DNA from: Kitasatospora phosalacinea | GTDB taxonomy: Bacteria; Actinomycetota; Actinomycetes; Streptomycetales; Streptomycetaceae | Assembly: GCF_030268885.1 (NCBI RefSeq) | Contig: NZ_BSSA01000030.1 | Location: 39,140 to 103,139, forward strand | Direction of reading: 5' to 3' | Length of the DNA: 64,000 nucleotides | Notes under the pieces: model-generated | The model's input: only the letters and a program-made list of their open reading frames with translations | Databases searched by the model: none | What the model was told of the DNA's origin: nothing | Position numbers and translations under genes: made by a program | Shown: piece by piece, positions 33,930 through 42,336 of the stretch | Layout of the letters: each line of letters opens with the position of its first letter | Numbering within the stretch: position 1 is the first letter of the stretch

Positions 33930-33958
33930 AGATTGGTTCAGACCAAAGGTGTTGTCAA
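33930..33958 (-). promoter_or_regulatory. Promoter with GntR/DasR-like operator upstream of the PhyH gene
   Basis: On the minus strand TTGACA (33958-33953) and CAATCT (33935-33930) are 17 nt apart. Between them lies TTGGT-TCAG-ACCAA (33933-33946), a perfect 5-bp-arm palindrome containing TGGT-N4-ACCA, the half-sites of HutC-type GntR regulators such as DasR. It differs from the DasR consensus TGGTCTAGACCA at two central bases. Confidence 0.45.
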
Positions 33959-34022
33959 GTTCCTGACCGGTAACCAGGAGGGCCGCACGTCAAGCCCGTT
34001 GGGACCACGACCCGGCGGACGG

Positions 34023-36359
34023 TCAGGACCGGAACCGGGAACGGCGGGAGGCCGCCTCCGGACCCGGCGCCTCCGGCGGCCCGGAGGCCGCCGCGTCCGC
34101 CAGCACGGCCAGCGCCTCGTGCCACAGCGGGACCGCCTCCTCGGGCCGCCCCAGCGCGACCAGCGCGTGCCCGAGCTGCTCCAGGGCCCGCCCCCGGGCC
34201 CACCGGTCACCGGAGGCGCGGTGCAGCTCCAGGGCCCGGCGCAGGCAGCCGACCGCCTGCGGCAGCCGCCCGGACGCCCGGTGCACGGCGCCCAGGTGCA
34301 GCAGGGCCAGGCCCTCGGTGCGCGGGTCCGGACCGGTCGAGCGCAGCGACAGTGCCTCCAGCAGGAAGCGCTCCGCGTCCGCCAACCGCCCCAGCCGCAG
34401 CGAGGCGTCGCCCAGGTTGGTCAGGGTCACCCGCTCCACCCGGCGGTGCCCGAGCGTCCGGGCCAGCGGCAGGGCGGGTTCCAGCAGCTCCAGGGCCTCC
34501 GCGGCCCGCCCCTGGCGCAGGACCAGCTCCGCCAGGTGGTTGCGCGCCGCGCACTCGCTCTCCGGCTCCGTCCCGCCCTCCGCGCAGCGCTCCAGCGCCC
34601 GCCGCAGGTGGATCTCCGCCTCCACCGGCCGCCCCGCGTGCAACTGCGCCGTGCCGAGCAGCGCCAGCGACACCGTCAGGGCCCGCGGATCGGTGCTGCC
34701 GGCCGCCGCCGCGACGGCTATCCGGGCCGCGGCCAACCACTCCGCCCGGTGGTGCTGCCGGTGGAAGAACGACCAGAGCGCGAACGGCAGTTGCCAGGCC
34801 GCGGGCGGCCGCCCCGTCAGCGCCGCGTGCCGGATCAGCGCCAGCAGGTCGGCCAGGTGCGCCTCGCACCAGGCCACCGCGTCCTCGGCCGCCCCGAACA
34901 CCGGCGGCCGCACCCCCGGCAGCGGCGCCGGCCCCGCCGGGCGGGACCCCGGCTCCAGCAGCCGACCGGCCGCGTCCGCGCCCTGCCGGTACCAGTCGTA
35001 CAGCCGGTCCAGCGCCGCCGCCCGGTCCCGCGGGGAGTCCTGACCCTCCGCCAGCTCCCGCCCGTACACCTGCAGCAGCGAGTGGAAGCGGAACCGTTCC
35101 GGCCCCTCCGGCTCCAGCAGGTGGACGTCCGCCAGCACGTCCAGCAGCTCGTGCGCGTTGCCCGCGGTGGTGCCCAGCAGCGCCGCCGCGCTCTCCGCGG
35201 TCAGCGCCGCGCCCGGGTGCAGCGCCAGCAGGCGGAAGGCCCGGGCCGGCTCCGGGGCCAGCGCCCGGTACGACCAGGAGAACACCGTCCGCAGCGCCGA
35301 GTCGCCGTCGTCCGCCGCCGCCAGCACGTGCAGCCGGGTGCGGTCCGAGCGCAGCTCCTCGTTGACCCGGGACAGCGACAGGCCCGGCCGGGACAGCGCC
35401 CGCTCGGCCGCCACCAGCAGCGCCAGCGGCAACCGGCCGCAGCGGCGCACCAGTTCACCGGCCGCCGCGAGGTCCGCGTCCACCCGCTCCGGCCCCAGGG
35501 TGCGGCGCAGCAGCTCCACCGCCCGCTCCTGGGGCAGCGGGGCCAGCGTCACCCGCCGCGCCCCGTCCCGCACCACCAGCCCGGCCATCCTGGTCCGGCT
35601 GGTCACCAGCACCACGCACCCCGGCGCGCCCGGCAGCAACGGACGCACCTGGGCGGGCGCCGCCGCGTTGTCCAGCACCAGCAGCACCCGCCGCTCGGCC
35701 AGCAGCGTGCGCAGCAGCGCGCTGCGCTCCGGCACCCGCGGCGGGATCGTCCCCGCGTCCGCGCCCAGCGCCCGCAGGAAGCCGTCCAGCACCTCGCCCG
35801 GCTCCCGCGGCGCCCCCGAACCGCCGTGCCCCGCCAGGTCGCTGAACAGCACCCCGTCCGGGAACCGGTGGCGCACCCGGTGCGCCCACTGCACCGCCAG
35901 CGCGGTCTTGCCGATCCCGCCCATCCCGTCCAGCACCCACACCCGCGGCCCGCCCTCGCCCCAGCGCGGCCGGGCCGGGGACAGCGCCCCGTCCAGCTCG
36001 GCGAGCGCCGCCTCGCGGCCCGCGAACACGCCCGGCGCGGGCGGCAGTTGCACGGGCACGGCCACCGGTGGCGGCGGGGGAGCGGCCGCCGGGCGACCGG
36101 GACCGTCGAGGGCCGGGGCCTCCGGGGCGTCCGGCGGGCCCAGCCGTTCGGGGTCGACCCCCAGCGCCCGGACGCAGGCCGCGGCCAGCAGCGCGTTGCC
36201 GGGCCGCCGCCCGGTCTCCACCCGGCTCAGGTAGCTCTTGCTGTAACTGGTCGCCCGGGCGAGCTCCGCGAGGGACACCCCGCGCTCCTCCCGCAACGCC
36301 CGCAGCCGCTCGCCGAACCTCACCGGCCCCGGCCCCCACTTCCCCTGATGTGCCGTCAC
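34023..36359 (-). CDS. XRE-HTH / STAND NTPase / TPR transcriptional regulator (AfsR-like without BTAD)
   Basis: The product has 778 residues. A helix-turn-helix at about 15-70 (RFGERLRALREERGVSLAELARATSYSKSYLSRVETGRR) is followed by a Pro-rich linker, then an NB-ARC NTPase with P-loop DGMGGIGKT (144-152), LLVLDNA (Walker B), LVTSRTRMAGLV (sensor) and RRCGRLPLALLV. A winged-helix region precedes TPR-like repeats (about 560-770). Such proteins switch in an ATP-dependent way on an unknown signal and often control secondary metabolism. The start is GTG 36359; GTG 36323 is an alternative. A 10-bp inverted repeat lies just upstream. Confidence 0.85.
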   Translation of the reverse strand: MTAHQGKWGPGPVRFGERLRALREERGVSLAELARATSYSKSYLSRVETGRRPGNALLAAACVRALGVDPERLGPPDAPEAPALDGPGRPAAAPPPPPVAVPVQLPPAPGVFAGREAALAELDGALSPARPRWGEGGPRVWVLDGMGGIGKTALAVQWAHRVRHRFPDGVLFSDLAGHGGSGAPREPGEVLDGFLRALGADAGTIPPRVPERSALLRTLLAERRVLLVLDNAAAPAQVRPLLPGAPGCVVLVTSRTRMAGLVVRDGARRVTLAPLPQERAVELLRRTLGPERVDADLAAAGELVRRCGRLPLALLVAAERALSRPGLSLSRVNEELRSDRTRLHVLAAADDGDSALRTVFSWSYRALAPEPARAFRLLALHPGAALTAESAAALLGTTAGNAHELLDVLADVHLLEPEGPERFRFHSLLQVYGRELAEGQDSPRDRAAALDRLYDWYRQGADAAGRLLEPGSRPAGPAPLPGVRPPVFGAAEDAVAWCEAHLADLLALIRHAALTGRPPAAWQLPFALWSFFHRQHHRAEWLAAARIAVAAAAGSTDPRALTVSLALLGTAQLHAGRPVEAEIHLRRALERCAEGGTEPESECAARNHLAELVLRQGRAAEALELLEPALPLARTLGHRRVERVTLTNLGDASLRLGRLADAERFLLEALSLRSTGPDPRTEGLALLHLGAVHRASGRLPQAVGCLRRALELHRASGDRWARGRALEQLGHALVALGRPEEAVPLWHEALAVLADAAASGPPEAPGPEAASRRSRFRS

Positions 36360-36382
36360 TGCCCCGCGGCGCGCGGTGCCCG

Positions 36383-36419
36383 AGGTGTTGCCAGTCGCCC
36401 CTGTCAACGGGCAACACCT
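36383..36419. promoter_or_regulatory. Perfect 10-bp inverted repeat before the STAND regulator
   Basis: AGGTGTTGCC (36383-36392) and GGCAACACCT (36410-36419) flank a 17-nt spacer containing TTGACA on the minus strand. It lies between the divergent STAND gene and the GNAT gene and may be an operator bound by the STAND protein itself, or a promoter element. Confidence 0.5.
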
Positions 36420-36622
36420 TGCCGCCGCCCCGCACGGACCGGAGGATGGCGGACGGTGCCAGGCCCGCAGCACGCCGACGCGCCAGCCTATCCGCCGTCA
36501 GGGAAGCGGCGGAGCGGCCGCCCACCGGAACCGACCAGGCCGGCGCAGCGCGGTGCCCCGACGGACGCGGTGCCCCGGCAGAACCGCCCCGCCCCGCACC
36601 CCGCCGCGGGCACACTCGACAG

Positions 36623-37264
36623 ATGCCCACCGAACACTGGCCGCTGCCCGGCCTGACCGTCCGCACCGAACGCCTCGAACTGCGGCTGCCCGCCGAAGCC
36701 GAACTGCACGAACTCGCCGACCTCGCCGCTCGCGGCGTGGTCGTGCCCGGCACCAGGCCCTTCGGCTCCACCTGGGCCTACGGCACCCCCACCGAACGCG
36801 CCCGGGCCGTCCTCAGGTCGCACTGGCGCGCCCAGGCCACCTGGACCCCCGAGGAGTGGAGCCTGCCGCTGGCGGTCTTCGTCGACGGCCACCCCGTCGG
36901 CGTCCAGTCCGTCCGCGCCACCGACTTCGCCCTCCGCCGCGAGATCCTCTCCGGCTCCTGGCTGGCCCTCCCGCACCACGGCCGCGGCCTCGGCACGGCC
37001 GCCCGCGCCGCCATGCTCCACCTGGTCTTCGCCGGGCTCGGCGCCACCGACGCCACCTCGCACTGCTACGCCGACAACGCCCCCTCCCTCGCCGTCTCGC
37101 GCCGCCTCGGCTACCGGCCCGACGGCATCCGGCGCGACAGCCGCCGCGGCGAGCCCGCCACCGTCCTGCGGCTGCGGATCACCCGCGAGCAGTGGGAGGC
37201 CACCGAACGCCCCGAGGCCCGGCTGACCGGCCTGGACGCCTGCACCGAACTCTTCGGCCTCTGA
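36623..37264 (+). CDS. GNAT acetyltransferase (RimJ/RimL-like)
   Basis: The product has 213 residues. RTERLELRLPAEAELHELADLAARG opens the RimJ/RimL group, SVRATDFALRREILSGSWLALPHHGRGLGTAARAAMLHL carries the acetyl-CoA loop (H-G-R-G-L-G), and ADNAPSLAVSRRLGYRPDG is the typical C-terminal part. Substrate unknown. It is divergent from the STAND gene and separated from it by the inverted repeat; whether the regulator controls it is not known. The 213-residue length is ordinary. Confidence 0.8.
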   Translation: MPTEHWPLPGLTVRTERLELRLPAEAELHELADLAARGVVVPGTRPFGSTWAYGTPTERARAVLRSHWRAQATWTPEEWSLPLAVFVDGHPVGVQSVRATDFALRREILSGSWLALPHHGRGLGTAARAAMLHLVFAGLGATDATSHCYADNAPSLAVSRRLGYRPDGIRRDSRRGEPATVLRLRITREQWEATERPEARLTGLDACTELFGL

Positions 37265-37331
37265 CGCCGGGCACGACCGCGGGCACCCGTCCGTTCAGCC
37301 GGTGCGGGGAGGAGAACGGAGCGGAGCACTG

Positions 37332-37628
37332 GTGCCCTACCTGATCGTGCTGGGCGTGCTGGGCGCGGTGCTGACCGCGCTCGGCCTCGCCGGGCGGGCG
37401 CTGCGCCGGCGCGGCGGCACCGGCGCGTCCGCGCTGCGCGGCGCACTGGCCGGGTACGAGGAGGCGATGCGCGCCACCTCGTACCAGGCGCACGTGGAGC
37501 TGCGGGCCGAGGCCGACCGCGTCGCCCCGGTCGCCGCGCCCGACGGCTTCCGGCCCGTCCCGGGCCCGCGCGGCGACCGCCGCCCCGACCCGGTCAGGCG
37601 CGGGCGTCGCCGGTGGCGGCGGCGGTGA
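37332..37628 (+). CDS. Small hypothetical membrane protein
   Basis: The product has 98 residues. It starts with one transmembrane helix (VPYLIVLGVLGAVLTALGLAGRALRR) followed by a short soluble region with YEEAMRATSYQAHVELRAEADR, a pattern I associate with a conserved streptomycete protein of unknown role, and a basic Arg-rich tail. GTG 37332 is preceded by GGAG. The last 35 bp overlap the end of the oxidoreductase gene on the other strand, so the basic tail should be treated with care. Confidence 0.55.
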   Translation: MPYLIVLGVLGAVLTALGLAGRALRRRGGTGASALRGALAGYEEAMRATSYQAHVELRAEADRVAPVAAPDGFRPVPGPRGDRRPDPVRRGRRRWRRR

Positions 37629-39924
37629 CCGTCACCTTGAGGTGCTTCATGATCGGCTGGTCGCTCTGCGTGGAGTAGTCGCCGAGCGCGCACAGCACGT
37701 TCATCTCCGGCATGTAGCCCGCCGCGCAGCCCCGGGGCAGGTCGTACGGGACGGCGAGGTAGCCGTGCAGCGAGCGGGTGGAGCCGTCGCGGGCGGTGGC
37801 GGTGACGTCCACCGGGTCGAACTCGCCGAGGTGGCGCTCGCGCATGTCCTGGCGGTTCATGAACACCAGGGTGCGCAGGTTCTTCACGCCCCGGTAGCGG
37901 TCGTCGTCCGAGTAGATCGTGGTGTTCCACTGGTCGTGCGAGCGCATCGTCCCCAGGACCAGGGTGCCGGGGGCGGGGATCACGTCGGGCAGCGGGGCGG
38001 TGGAGAACTCGGCCCTGCCCGAGGGCGTCAGGAACACCAGCTCGCGGGCGGGCTGCCGCAGCCGGAAGCCCAGCGGCAGGCGCACCCGCCGGTTGAAGTC
38101 CTCGAAGCCGTCCAGCACCTTCGCCATGGTGTCGCGGATCCGGTCGTAGTCCTCGACGTACCACTCCCAGGGCGTCGCGCTGCCCGGCAGCGCGGCCCGG
38201 GCCAGACCGGCGATGATCGCCGGCTCGGAGAGCAGCTGCCGGGACGCGGGCTTCTTCCGCATCCCCACCGACAGGTGCACCATGCTCATCGAGTCCTCCA
38301 CCGAGACGGACTGCACCCCGCCGCGCTGCCGGTCCTGCTCGGTGCGGCCCAGGCAGGGCAGGATCAGCGCCCGCCGCCCGTGCACCAGGTGGCTGCGGTT
38401 CAGCTTCGTCGACACGTGCACCGTCAACTCGCAGCGGCGCAGCGCCTCGTGCGTGCGGGCGGTGTCCGGCGCGGCCAGCGCGAAGTTGCCGCCCATCCCG
38501 ACGAAGACCTTCACCTCGCCGCGCGCCATCGCCCCGATCACCCCGACGGTGTCCAGCCCGTGCGCACGCGGCGCGTCGATCCCGCAGACCTGCGAGAGCC
38601 GGTCCAGGAACTCCGGCGCCGGACGGTGGTCGACCCCGCAGGTCCGGTTGCCCTGCACGTTGGAGTGCCCGCGCACCGGCGACGGACCGGCGCCCTCCCG
38701 GCCCAGGTTGCCGCGCAGCAGCAGCACGTTGACGATCTCCCGCACGGTGTCCACCCCGTGCTCGTGCTGGGTGACGCCCAGGCACCAGGAGAAGATCGAC
38801 CGGTCCGCCTCCCGGTAGATCCGCGCCGCCGCCAGCAGCTGGGGCCGGCTCAGGCCGCTCTGCCGCTCCAGCTCCTCCCAGGGGGTCTTCTCCACCAGCT
38901 CCCGGTACGCCGCGAACCCGGTGGTGTACCGCTCGATGAAGTCCTCGTCCAGCGCCTTCGGGTCCTGCGCCGACTGCTCCAGCACCGCCTTCGCGATCCC
39001 CCGCAGCAGCGCCAGGTCGCCGCCGATCCGCACCTGCAGGTTCAGGCTGCTGGTGGACGTCGCCCGCCCCAGCGCCATGTTCGCGAACTCGTGCGGCACG
39101 ATGGTGCGGGTCGCCGCCGCCTCCACCAGCGGGTTGACGTGCACCACCTTCGCCCCGCGCCGGGTCGCGTCGGCCAGCGCCGTCAGCATCCGCGGCGCGT
39201 TGGACGCCGCGTTCACGCCCAGGATGAACAGCGCGTCCGCGGCCTCCCAGTCGCGCAGGTCGGCCGTCCCCTTGCCCGTCCCGAGCGCGGCCGTCAGCGC
39301 CCGCCCCGACGCCTCGTGGCACATGTTCGAGCAGTCGGGCAGGTTGTTGGTGCCCAGTTCGCGGGCCATCAGCTGGTACAGGAACGTGCCCTCGTTGCTC
39401 AGCCGCCCCGAGGTGTAGAACGCCGCCCGGTTCGGGTCGTCCAGGCCGCGCACCACCTCGCCGAACAGGTCGAAGGCCCGCTGCCAGTCGATCGGGACGT
39501 ACCGGTCGGTGTCGGGGTCGTACACCATCGGCTCGGTGAGGCGCCCCTGGTCCTCCAGCGCGAAGTCGCTCCACTGCGACAGCTCGGAGACGGTGTGCGC
39601 CGCGAAGAACTCCCGGCCCACCCGCTTGCCCGTCATCTCCCAGGTGACATGCTTGATCCCGTTCTCGCAGATGTCCAGGTGCAGGCCCTTGTAGTCGTCC
39701 GGCCAGGCGCACCCCGGACAGTCGAACCCGCCGTCCTCGTGGTTCATCCTCAGCACCGCCCGGGGGCCGTCCACCCACTCCCCGGTCGCCGCCAGCACCT
39801 TCGTCACGCTCTTCGCGGCCCCCCAGCCCGCCGCCGGATGCCGGTACGGTGCGAACGACGGCGGCGCCGACGGCTCCGCCCCCACGCTCGGCTCCACCTG
39901 CGGTTCCTCTTCGGCAGCGGTCAC
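37594..39924 (-). CDS. FdhF/YdeP-family molybdopterin oxidoreductase
   Basis: The product has 776 residues. The N-terminal GGFDCPGCAWPDD holds only a C-x-x-C remnant of the iron-sulphur site. WQRAFDLFGEVVRGL, FYTSGRLSNEGTFLYQLMARELGTNNLPDCSNMCHEASG and ALFILGVNAASNAPRML match the YdeP-like branch of the DMSO reductase superfamily, and the C-terminal molybdopterin-binding domain has FMNRQDMRERHLGEFDPVDV. No electron-transfer subunit or chaperone gene is adjacent. E. coli YdeP is linked to acid resistance; the activity of actinobacterial members is unknown. Start GTG 39924 with GGGAGG upstream. Confidence 0.85.
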   Translation of the reverse strand: MTAAEEEPQVEPSVGAEPSAPPSFAPYRHPAAGWGAAKSVTKVLAATGEWVDGPRAVLRMNHEDGGFDCPGCAWPDDYKGLHLDICENGIKHVTWEMTGKRVGREFFAAHTVSELSQWSDFALEDQGRLTEPMVYDPDTDRYVPIDWQRAFDLFGEVVRGLDDPNRAAFYTSGRLSNEGTFLYQLMARELGTNNLPDCSNMCHEASGRALTAALGTGKGTADLRDWEAADALFILGVNAASNAPRMLTALADATRRGAKVVHVNPLVEAAATRTIVPHEFANMALGRATSTSSLNLQVRIGGDLALLRGIAKAVLEQSAQDPKALDEDFIERYTTGFAAYRELVEKTPWEELERQSGLSRPQLLAAARIYREADRSIFSWCLGVTQHEHGVDTVREIVNVLLLRGNLGREGAGPSPVRGHSNVQGNRTCGVDHRPAPEFLDRLSQVCGIDAPRAHGLDTVGVIGAMARGEVKVFVGMGGNFALAAPDTARTHEALRRCELTVHVSTKLNRSHLVHGRRALILPCLGRTEQDRQRGGVQSVSVEDSMSMVHLSVGMRKKPASRQLLSEPAIIAGLARAALPGSATPWEWYVEDYDRIRDTMAKVLDGFEDFNRRVRLPLGFRLRQPARELVFLTPSGRAEFSTAPLPDVIPAPGTLVLGTMRSHDQWNTTIYSDDDRYRGVKNLRTLVFMNRQDMRERHLGEFDPVDVTATARDGSTRSLHGYLAVPYDLPRGCAAGYMPEMNVLCALGDYSTQSDQPIMKHLKVTVTAAATGDARA

Positions 39925-40117
39925 GGCACGCCTCCCGGCTCTCGGGCACTCCTCACGGCAACGGCACCCCCATCGTGCCCACCGCGGCCCCGTCCGCGCC
40001 CCACCGCCGCGCCGGGCGGGTGGTACCCGGCACGGCGGGACAGGGCGGTTTCCCGAACCCCGAAGACGGGCGCTGGCACCATCGAAACGCCCCGCCCCGC
40101 CCGGCCACGATGAAGGC

Positions 40118-40933
40118 ATGGACGAGCGAACGACCGACGCGAACGGCACCAACGGCACCAACGGCACCAACGGCACGGCAGCCCGGGCGGACGGACTGCA
40201 CCGGCAGTACGGGCGCGGCCCCCGGGCGGTGGCGGCCCTGCGCGGAGTCAGCGCCCGGTTCGCGACCGGCACCTTCACCGCCGTGATGGGGCCCTCCGGG
40301 TCCGGCAAGACCACCCTGCTGCACTGCCTCGCCGGAATGGACCGCCCCGACCGCGGCACCGTCCGGTGGGGCGACACCGAGATCGGCGCCCTCCCCGAAC
40401 GCCGACTCGCCGTCCTGCGCCGGGAGAACGTCGGATTCGTCTTCCAGGCCTTCAACCTGATGCCCGCCATGACCGCGGCCCAGAACGTCGAACTCCCCGG
40501 CCGCCTCGCCGGACACCGCCCCGACCGGCGGCAGGTCCACGAAGCCCTGGCCAGGGTCGGCCTCGCCGACTGCGCACGCCACCGCCCCGCCCAGCTCTCC
40601 GGCGGCCAGCAGCAGCGCGTCGCCCTCGCCCGGGCCCTGGTCACCCGCCCCCGCGTGCTGTTCGCGGACGAGCCCACCGGCGCCCTCGACCGCGCCACCG
40701 GACGGGAGGTCCTCGCCCTGCTGCGCGACGGCGTCGACCGCGACGGCCGGACCTGCGTCATGGTCACCCACGACCCGGTCGCCGCCGCCTACGCCGACCG
40801 GGTCCTGCTGCTCGCCGACGGCCGCCTGGTCGACGAACTCCACCACCCCACCGCCGACCGGGTCGCCCGCGCGCTCGCCCTCGCGGACGGCACCCACGGC
40901 ACCCACGCGACGACCGGAGGGACCGGACGATGA
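40118..40933 (+). CDS. ABC transporter ATP-binding protein (MacB/LolD type)
   Basis: The product has 271 residues. Walker A is GPSGSGKTT, the Q-loop GFVFQAFNLMPAMTAAQNVE, the signature LSGGQQQRVALARAL, Walker B VLFADEPTGALD and the switch VMVTHD. QAFNLMP and the short size are typical of MacB/LolD exporters. The N terminus contains a near-perfect N-G-T repeat from four copies of AACGGCACC. The ATG is 4 bp-overlapped by the permease gene. It exports an unknown compound, possibly sensed by the histidine kinase downstream. Confidence 0.9.
   Translation: MDERTTDANGTNGTNGTNGTAARADGLHRQYGRGPRAVAALRGVSARFATGTFTAVMGPSGSGKTTLLHCLAGMDRPDRGTVRWGDTEIGALPERRLAVLRRENVGFVFQAFNLMPAMTAAQNVELPGRLAGHRPDRRQVHEALARVGLADCARHRPAQLSGGQQQRVALARALVTRPRVLFADEPTGALDRATGREVLALLRDGVDRDGRTCVMVTHDPVAAAYADRVLLLADGRLVDELHHPTADRVARALALADGTHGTHATTGGTGR
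40142..40176 (+). repeat. 9-bp microsatellite in the ABC ATPase N terminus
   Basis: AACGGCACC is repeated 3.9 times and encodes (Asn-Gly-Thr). It lies before the ATPase core and would keep the frame if it changed length. Confidence 0.85.
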
Positions 40934-42315
40934 CCGGCACGACCGTCGCCCTCGCCTGGGCCCAACTGCGGCGCCGACCGGCCGGGTTCACCGGCCTCGC
41001 CGCGGCCCTGCTGCTCGCCGTCGCCGCCGTCACCGCCCTCGGCGCGCTGCTCGGCGCCGAACGCGGCCTCACCGCGGCGCAGCGGCAGGCCGTCGACGGG
41101 CCCGGCGTGCCGCTGATCGCCGGGGCGTTCGGGGAGATCACCGTCCTGGTGGCGTTCTTCGTCGCCCTGCACACCCTCGGCTTCGCCCTGCGCCACCAGT
41201 ACCGCGACCTCGCGCTGCTGCGCACCGTCGCGGCCACGCCCCGACAGGTCCGCCGACTGCTGCGCGCCCAGAGCGCCCTGGTCGTCCTGGCCGTCGCCGC
41301 CCCCGGCGCCCTGCTCGGCACCGCCGCCGCCCGCGCCTTCCTCACCGGCCTGCAGCGCCACGCCCTGGCCGCACCGCGGGCCCGGATCACCGACACCGTC
41401 CCCGCCGCGCTCGCCGCCACCGCCGTCACCCTGCTCCTCGCCACCGCCGCCGCGACCGCCGCCGCCCGCCGGATCACCCGGCCCGCCCCGGCCGCCGCGC
41501 TCACCGGCAGCACCGGCACCACCCCCGGCCCCGGGCCGCTCCGGCTCGCCGCCGCCGCGGCCGCCCTCACCGGCGGCGTCCTGCTGCTGCGCCTCGCCGC
41601 GACCCGACCCGCCGAACACGTCGACAAATCGGCCCAGGCCGCGCTGCTCGCGACCCTGGCCCTGCTGGCCGCCGCCGCCCTCGCCGGACCCCTGCTCACC
41701 CGGCCCGCCGCCGCCCTGCTCGGCGCCGCCACCCGCGTCCTCGCCCCCGGCACCGGCTGGCTCGCCGACGCCAACCAGCGCGGCCACGCCCACCGCCTCG
41801 CCGCCGCGGTCGTCCCCGTCGCCCTGCTCACCGGACTGTCCACCACCATGGCCACCATGACGGCCACCGCCCGACACGCCGCCCGCGCCACGGGCGCACC
41901 GGGCGGGGCCACCTCCGCCACCGACATCTGGCTGCGCCAGACCGAACTCGGCCTCCTCACCGCCTTCGGCGCCGTCGCCACCCTCACCACCCTGATCGGA
42001 CTGACCGCCGAACGCCGCCGCGAACTCGCCCTGCTACGGCTGGTCGGCGCCACCCGCCCGCAGGTGCTGCGCACCGTCACCACCGAAGCCGCCCTCACCT
42101 GCGCCGTCGGCCTGCTCCTCGGCACCCTCGTCACCGCCGCCACCACCAGCGCCTTCAGCACCGCGGCGCTCGGCGGCCCGCTCCCCGCCGTCCCGCTCGC
42201 GACCTGTGCCCGCATCGCCGCCGCGGCCCTGCTGCTCACCGTGCCCGTCACCCTCGCCACCGCGGCGGTCGCCCTGCGGGGGTCGGCGGTGGAGGCGGCG
42301 GGCGGGCGCGAGTGA
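40930..42315 (+). CDS. FtsX-family ABC transporter permease
   Basis: The product has 461 residues and about eight helices. Pairs of FtsX-like helices sit at about 20-45 and 70-90, then at about 100-165 (FALRHQYRDLALLRTVAATPRQVRRLLRAQ is the FtsX-type coupling helix). A second copy near 360-450 has LIGLTAERRRELALLRLVGATRPQVLRTVTTEA. There is no extracytoplasmic domain of MacB type. It pairs with the overlapping ATPase gene and, by arrangement, with the histidine kinase. Confidence 0.85.
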   Translation: MTGTTVALAWAQLRRRPAGFTGLAAALLLAVAAVTALGALLGAERGLTAAQRQAVDGPGVPLIAGAFGEITVLVAFFVALHTLGFALRHQYRDLALLRTVAATPRQVRRLLRAQSALVVLAVAAPGALLGTAAARAFLTGLQRHALAAPRARITDTVPAALAATAVTLLLATAAATAAARRITRPAPAAALTGSTGTTPGPGPLRLAAAAAALTGGVLLLRLAATRPAEHVDKSAQAALLATLALLAAAALAGPLLTRPAAALLGAATRVLAPGTGWLADANQRGHAHRLAAAVVPVALLTGLSTTMATMTATARHAARATGAPGGATSATDIWLRQTELGLLTAFGAVATLTTLIGLTAERRRELALLRLVGATRPQVLRTVTTEAALTCAVGLLLGTLVTAATTSAFSTAALGGPLPAVPLATCARIAAAALLLTVPVTLATAAVALRGSAVEAAGGRE

Positions 42316-42336
42316 GGCACGGCGGGGTGGTGCAAG

